64,000 nucleotides of DNA from Mesosutterella porci (lineage in GTDB: Bacteria; Pseudomonadota; Gammaproteobacteria; Burkholderiales; Burkholderiaceae_F), in the NCBI RefSeq assembly GCF_022134585.1, contig NZ_JAKNCT010000002.1:124001-188000 (forward strand), given 5' to 3'. The notes under the pieces were generated by a model, which made no database searches, was not told the origin of the DNA, and saw nothing but the letters and a program-made list of their open reading frames with translations. The translations under genes and the position numbers were made by a program. This document shows, piece after piece, positions 60,324 through 64,000 of this stretch (the first letter of the stretch is position 1; each line of letters opens with the position of its first letter).

Positions 60324-60938
60324 TTAGGAACTCGCCAGTTTGATCACGGCGTCGCGGGCACGGTTAAGGAACTCCTCCTTGCCGTCCTCGACGCTGTGCG
60401 GCAGCGGCGCACCGAAGCGCACCGAGCAGATGGTCGGCGTCGGGATCAGGGTGCCCTTGGGCATGGAGCGGTGGAGGTTCTCGATGTAGACGGGGATCAG
60501 TTCGACCTGCGGGAATTCGCGCATCAGCCTCCACAGCCCGCTCTTAAAGGGCGAGGGCAGCGGCTGCGGCCGGCGGGTGCCTTCCGGGAAGATGATGAGG
60601 GAGTCGCCCTGGCGCAGCGCTTCCTTGAGCGGGTCAAGAGGGTTGGTGTGGCCGGAGTGAAGCCGGTCGATCAGAACCACACGCAGCTCCTTGATGGCGA
60701 TGCGGCGGCGCAGCGCCCCCTTCTCCCAGTAGTCCTTGGCAGCCACGGGCCTGGTCTTCTGCCGCAGCTCGGGCGGCAGCGAGGACCAGACCACGATGGC
60801 GTCCATGTGGCTCGAATGATTAGCAAAATAGATTCGCTGGGCGCGCGACGGCGCACAGCCCTGCCACTGCGGGTAGGCCCCGACCAGCAGCTTCGTGAGC
60901 AGGGTGATCCCGGTAACAAGTCTGATGGAGTCAAACAT
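60324..60938 (-). CDS. PlsC-family acyltransferase
   Basis: Acyltransferase of 204 residues, shorter than the other two PlsC-type proteins here. The N-terminal hydrophobic segment is brief (about 8-20). The catalytic motif is FANHSSHMDAI (NHX4D, about 38-48) and the phosphate-binding motif FPEGTRRPQPLPSPFKSG (about 119-136). It is paired with the CdsA-like gene, suggesting a small lipid-modification operon that makes phosphatidate and then CDP-diacylglycerol. Confidence 0.87.
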   Translation of the reverse strand: MFDSIRLVTGITLLTKLLVGAYPQWQGCAPSRAQRIYFANHSSHMDAIVVWSSLPPELRQKTRPVAAKDYWEKGALRRRIAIKELRVVLIDRLHSGHTNPLDPLKEALRQGDSLIIFPEGTRRPQPLPSPFKSGLWRLMREFPQVELIPVYIENLHRSMPKGTLIPTPTICSVRFGAPLPHSVEDGKEEFLNRARDAVIKLASS

Positions 60939-61012
60939 CGGCTTTTGTTCAATAACGCGATGCCTGCCATTATCCCACGAAGGCCGCGCGAGTCCAAAAG
61001 CAGCCCCGGCCG

Positions 61013-64000
61013 TCAGTTGTCGGGGGAAGAGTTCTGCGCAGAGGGCGCGGCGGGGGTTTTCTCAAACGAGAGGTGGTCCCACGGGCCCTTCACGGTGTAT
61101 TCCGTCGCGAGAATGTAGGAGATCGGCTTTTTGAGCGCGAACTGGGCGATGAAGCTGCCGACTCCGACCAGCGGATTGGCCAGAGCGAGCGCAAGCGCGG
61201 GGGCTTCGGTGTGCAGCTCCGGCAGCACGAGCAGCTTCGCGTCCAGATTCTGGCGCGCGAGATCGGCTGATCCGCTGACCGCTATGGAGGCGGCCGAGCC
61301 GTCCACCACGAGATCGTCGGTGACGAAAACCCCGTTCGTGGTGGTGCCGTTGAGCTTGATGGAGTTAAAGGAGAAGCCCCGCCCGAACACGTCCTTGAAG
61401 TCGAGCGTGAGCCGCTTCATGAGCGACTGCATCGACAGCAGCGACATGAACCGGCCGACCACGCCGGGCTCGACCTGCATGAAGCGGCCCCCGCCGATGT
61501 CGGCCGAGAGCCTGCCGTTGAGGTTCTTCAGCGCAAAGTCCTGCGGAGCGCCCTTCCAGTTCGCCTCGAGCTCAATTTTTCCCGGCGCGTTGCGGACAAC
61601 GTCCCCGGGCAGGTCAAGCGACTTGAGTAGCCGGCGGCTGTCCTTGACGACGAGGCTGCCTTTGAGGCTCGTGGCGCTGTGGCCGGACGCGCCGCCCCGC
61701 TCCCACTGGCCCGAGGCTGAGAAGGTCGCTTCGGGGAGGCGCGCGGCAAAGGACTCGAGCCGCCAGCGGTGGCTCTTCAGGCTCGGGTCGGAGGCCCGGG
61801 CCTTGAGCGAGATGCTGCCAAGTGAGGCGCTGCCCACCTTGAAGTCCCCGATCCGCACGTCCATCGAAGGAAGGCGTTCGGCCGGGGTGTCTGAAAATAT
61901 TTTGTGGAATCTTCTGCGGCTCTCCTCCGGGACATAAAGCCGCGTGAGGTCAAGCGACAAGTAGGCCGGAGTGCGGCCTGTTCCAGGCTGGTAGAGGCCT
62001 TTGCCCGAAGCCTGCGGGGAGCGGAGTTCCGCTTCCCAGGCTGAGTTTTTCTGGCCGGGCTGGCCGTGCCGCACCGACAGCGTGACGTCCGGGAAGCTGC
62101 GCGCCTTGAAGATAAGTTGCCGCGTCCTGATTCTTGCCGACACCGGCCCCAGGCTCTCGGAGAGCGCAGCCGTTGAAGAGCGGCCCGCGGCGTCGATCAC
62201 CGGCTCGAGCGTTTCCTGCCAGGGCTCAATCGGAATGTCGGGCAGCGTCGCGCGAAGCGACAGGCCCCGGTCCGGAAGCTGCGCCTGCTCGCCCGCGGCG
62301 AGCGCGGCCTGCACGAGCCTCAGGCCCGAGGGGCCGGTGGCAAGCCGTGCGATCCCGTTGGCCTTGTCGCCGTACCGGGCGGAGATTTCAAGCGGCGCTC
62401 CGTCGCGGGAGATCCAGTTGAAGACGGAAGGGACTTCTTCTTCCGAGTGCTTGCCGAACGGCCTCGGAAGCCTGACGGAGATCCCCTGCAGGCTGCTTGT
62501 CACCCGCACCTGCGTGGAGTGGTCCGACACGAGGATGCGGGCGGAGGCTTCGGCCGAGCCCTGGATGCGCTGCAGCATCGCGAGTGCTTCCGGCCGTGAC
62601 TCGAGCAGCGGCCTCGCAGTCTCCGGAGACACCCTGGCCGAGGCGAGGATTTCCGTGTCCCCACCGGCGGTGCGCGTCAGGCGCCCCGAGGCCCTCATTC
62701 CCCAGACGTTCGCCGTGAGCTTTTCGCCCCAGTAGTGATCCTGTGTGAAGTGCAGCCGTCCGCTGGCCTGTCCGAGTTCTGGGATGCCGCCTCCGAAGGC
62801 GATGTCGTTGCCGCTGAAGTCGAGCTCTCCGGCGACCCGGGAGTGCTCGGGCTCGTCGAGCGGGATCTGCAGCGAGAGTTCGAGTGAGGCGTTTCCCGTG
62901 GCGCGGGCGGAGTCAAGGAAGTGGCCGAGCCAGCCGGACACGGGGCTTGCAGCCGTGTAGCCGATCATGTCCTGAGCGGCCCCCCGCGCGCTTCCGCGCA
63001 CGTACAGGTCGGAGTGAGGCGTGTACAGGCCCATCGAGGGTATCTCCGCGACCGCCTCCGGGATTCGCACGCCAAAGCTTGCCGCATTCTGCGCGGTGAT
63101 CACCATGCGGTCGCCGTGAAACAGGAACTGCCCCGAGGCCTGTTCGATGACGGGCCACTGCCCGCCCTCGCTCCACTGGCCCGCGCTGTTTTTCTGCCCG
63201 GTGGGCAGGAAGTCAAGCTTTGCCCCGCTGTAGCTGCCGGTCACGAGGAACTGTCCGCGGCCCGCGTCCCGGCCGGTGTAGGGAAAAGCCGAAAGCGGGC
63301 CGTTCCACTCGACGAACGCCCGGTCGGCAAGCCCCCCGCGGAGCGCCTGCTCGAGCCAGGTCTGGATGGTGCGCCCTGCCACGATGGGCATGTAGCGGTA
63401 CAGGGACGGCATGCGGGCGCGGGCGGCCTCGCCCGAAACACGGATGATGCCGCCTCCGTCCGCATCGCGCCAGTCGGCGTCAGCCGAGATCGCGAGGTCG
63501 TCGTTGATGAGCTTCAGGTTCCGGAAAGCGAGGCGCAGGGGCCCGCGGGTATTCCAGAAGACGCTGCCCGTGAGGTGCCTGAAGGGGACTTCCCGGTATT
63601 CGAAAGTGCCGGGAAAGGCAGCCGCTCCTCCGGCTGAGTCAAGCTGCACCGCGCCCTGCTCCGCATTCATCCAGAGGTGGCCGCTCAGGCGGCTGGCGCC
63701 TGGAATCCCGGGGTCGTCGTGCCGCTGCTCGGGCTGCGCGGCGAATGAAACGTCGTGGAAATCGGCGCTTGCTTCCCATTTGGGGGCGTCCCAGGAGCCG
63801 CCAAGCCGGAGTGAAACCTGCTTCAGGGAGCCGCGGGGAACCATTCTGGAGAGCGTCTCGGTGAGGCGTCCGGGGCCTGCGGCGGCCTGCGCCGCGCGCG
63901 ACAGGGTTTCAAGGTCTGCGGAAGAGGCCGAAAGCACGAGCGTGTTCCGGTCTTTGTCCTTCGGGTGGTTTTCCAGCGTGAAAGAGACCGCGGCGGAGCG
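61013..64000 (-). CDS. yhdP: YhdP-family AsmA-like envelope protein, C-terminal part
   Basis: The last 995 codons or so of a very large gene that runs off the right edge; the frame is open to position 64000. Members of this TIGR02099/YhdP family are about 1200-1300 residues, span the periplasm as long beta-groove bridges, and move phospholipids to the outer membrane. Visible features are repeated beta-strand-rich segments (DUF3971 region, first half) and the AsmA-like C-terminal domain with LNGRLSADIGGGRFMQVEPGVVGRFMSLLSMQSLMKRL (about 170 residues from the end). The expected N-terminal membrane anchor is outside the window. Confidence 0.9.
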   Translation of the reverse strand, partial: RSAAVSFTLENHPKDKDRNTLVLSASSADLETLSRAAQAAAGPGRLTETLSRMVPRGSLKQVSLRLGGSWDAPKWEASADFHDVSFAAQPEQRHDDPGIPGASRLSGHLWMNAEQGAVQLDSAGGAAAFPGTFEYREVPFRHLTGSVFWNTRGPLRLAFRNLKLINDDLAISADADWRDADGGGIIRVSGEAARARMPSLYRYMPIVAGRTIQTWLEQALRGGLADRAFVEWNGPLSAFPYTGRDAGRGQFLVTGSYSGAKLDFLPTGQKNSAGQWSEGGQWPVIEQASGQFLFHGDRMVITAQNAASFGVRIPEAVAEIPSMGLYTPHSDLYVRGSARGAAQDMIGYTAASPVSGWLGHFLDSARATGNASLELSLQIPLDEPEHSRVAGELDFSGNDIAFGGGIPELGQASGRLHFTQDHYWGEKLTANVWGMRASGRLTRTAGGDTEILASARVSPETARPLLESRPEALAMLQRIQGSAEASARILVSDHSTQVRVTSSLQGISVRLPRPFGKHSEEEVPSVFNWISRDGAPLEISARYGDKANGIARLATGPSGLRLVQAALAAGEQAQLPDRGLSLRATLPDIPIEPWQETLEPVIDAAGRSSTAALSESLGPVSARIRTRQLIFKARSFPDVTLSVRHGQPGQKNSAWEAELRSPQASGKGLYQPGTGRTPAYLSLDLTRLYVPEESRRRFHKIFSDTPAERLPSMDVRIGDFKVGSASLGSISLKARASDPSLKSHRWRLESFAARLPEATFSASGQWERGGASGHSATSLKGSLVVKDSRRLLKSLDLPGDVVRNAPGKIELEANWKGAPQDFALKNLNGRLSADIGGGRFMQVEPGVVGRFMSLLSMQSLMKRLTLDFKDVFGRGFSFNSIKLNGTTTNGVFVTDDLVVDGSAASIAVSGSADLARQNLDAKLLVLPELHTEAPALALALANPLVGVGSFIAQFALKKPISYILATEYTVKGPWDHLSFEKTPAAPSAQNSSPDN

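Overview
The window is a contiguous piece of a GC-rich Gram-negative chromosome, almost certainly from a betaproteobacterium of the order Burkholderiales. Three gene orders support this: lptD-surA-rsmA divergent from amgK, miaB-phoH-ybeY-corC-lnt-glyQ-glyS-plsC-ygjP, and recA-recX-sucC-sucD-terC. The missing pdxA, a remnant of a secreted-type FAD fumarate-reductase-like flavoprotein and the high GC suggest a host-associated Sutterellaceae-like lineage. That family assignment is inference.

Layout. 1-5.7 kb: outer-membrane and rRNA maturation genes (amgK fragment, lptD, surA, rsmA, ygjP). 5.7-14.8 kb: a minus-strand run covering phospholipid acylation, glycyl-tRNA synthetase, lipoprotein acylation, RNA processing and tRNA modification. 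14.9-17.8 kb: a radical SAM enzyme, yqgE, ruvX and plsC. 17.8-27.7 kb: two facing lipopolysaccharide inner-core clusters, with heptose synthesis (rfaE1-hldD-gmhB-rfaE2, plus apaH) on the minus strand and algC-pgi-waaC-waaA-thiD on the plus strand. 27.8-29.0 kb: tRNA-Met followed by a degraded patch with an ISL3-type transposase remnant and a lone type I-E-like CRISPR repeat beside an AT-rich leader-like segment. 29.0-43.2 kb: a shortened UvrA homologue, a CLC channel, ssb, stress proteins, tcdA, ettA, uppP, trmB, tRNA-Gly and metNI. 42.7-45.0 kb: two decayed genes fused at a junction. 45.2-53.2 kb: three tRNA-Lys genes, recA-recX, sucCD, terC, mnmA, a nitronate-monooxygenase-like protein and an S4 protein. 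53.2-64 kb: acyl-CoA ligase, hemG, a long-form infA, two DAHP synthases, a cdsA-plsC pair and the C-terminal part of yhdP.

The most striking system is the duplicated DAHP synthase pair at 56.3-59.4 kb. The two enzymes are almost identical. Each is preceded by a short leader peptide and an intrinsic terminator that can be replaced by an antiterminator. One leader is rich in phenylalanine codons, the other in tyrosine codons. The enzyme behind the Phe leader carries Ser at the position that marks Phe-inhibited isozymes. The enzyme behind the Tyr leader carries Gly there, as Tyr-inhibited isozymes do. A TyrR-box-like palindrome lies upstream of the Tyr copy only. Transcriptional and allosteric specificity therefore seem to have diverged together after a recent duplication.

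Other points of note are a tRNA-Lys copy with C instead of the near-universal U33, a UvrA homologue lacking part of its first half, RecA with a long charged tail, three convergent gene pairs overlapping by exactly 4 nt at their stop codons, and a flavoprotein gene broken in a C7 tract and a GC-dinucleotide run. All assignments come from reading the sequence; no database search was run.
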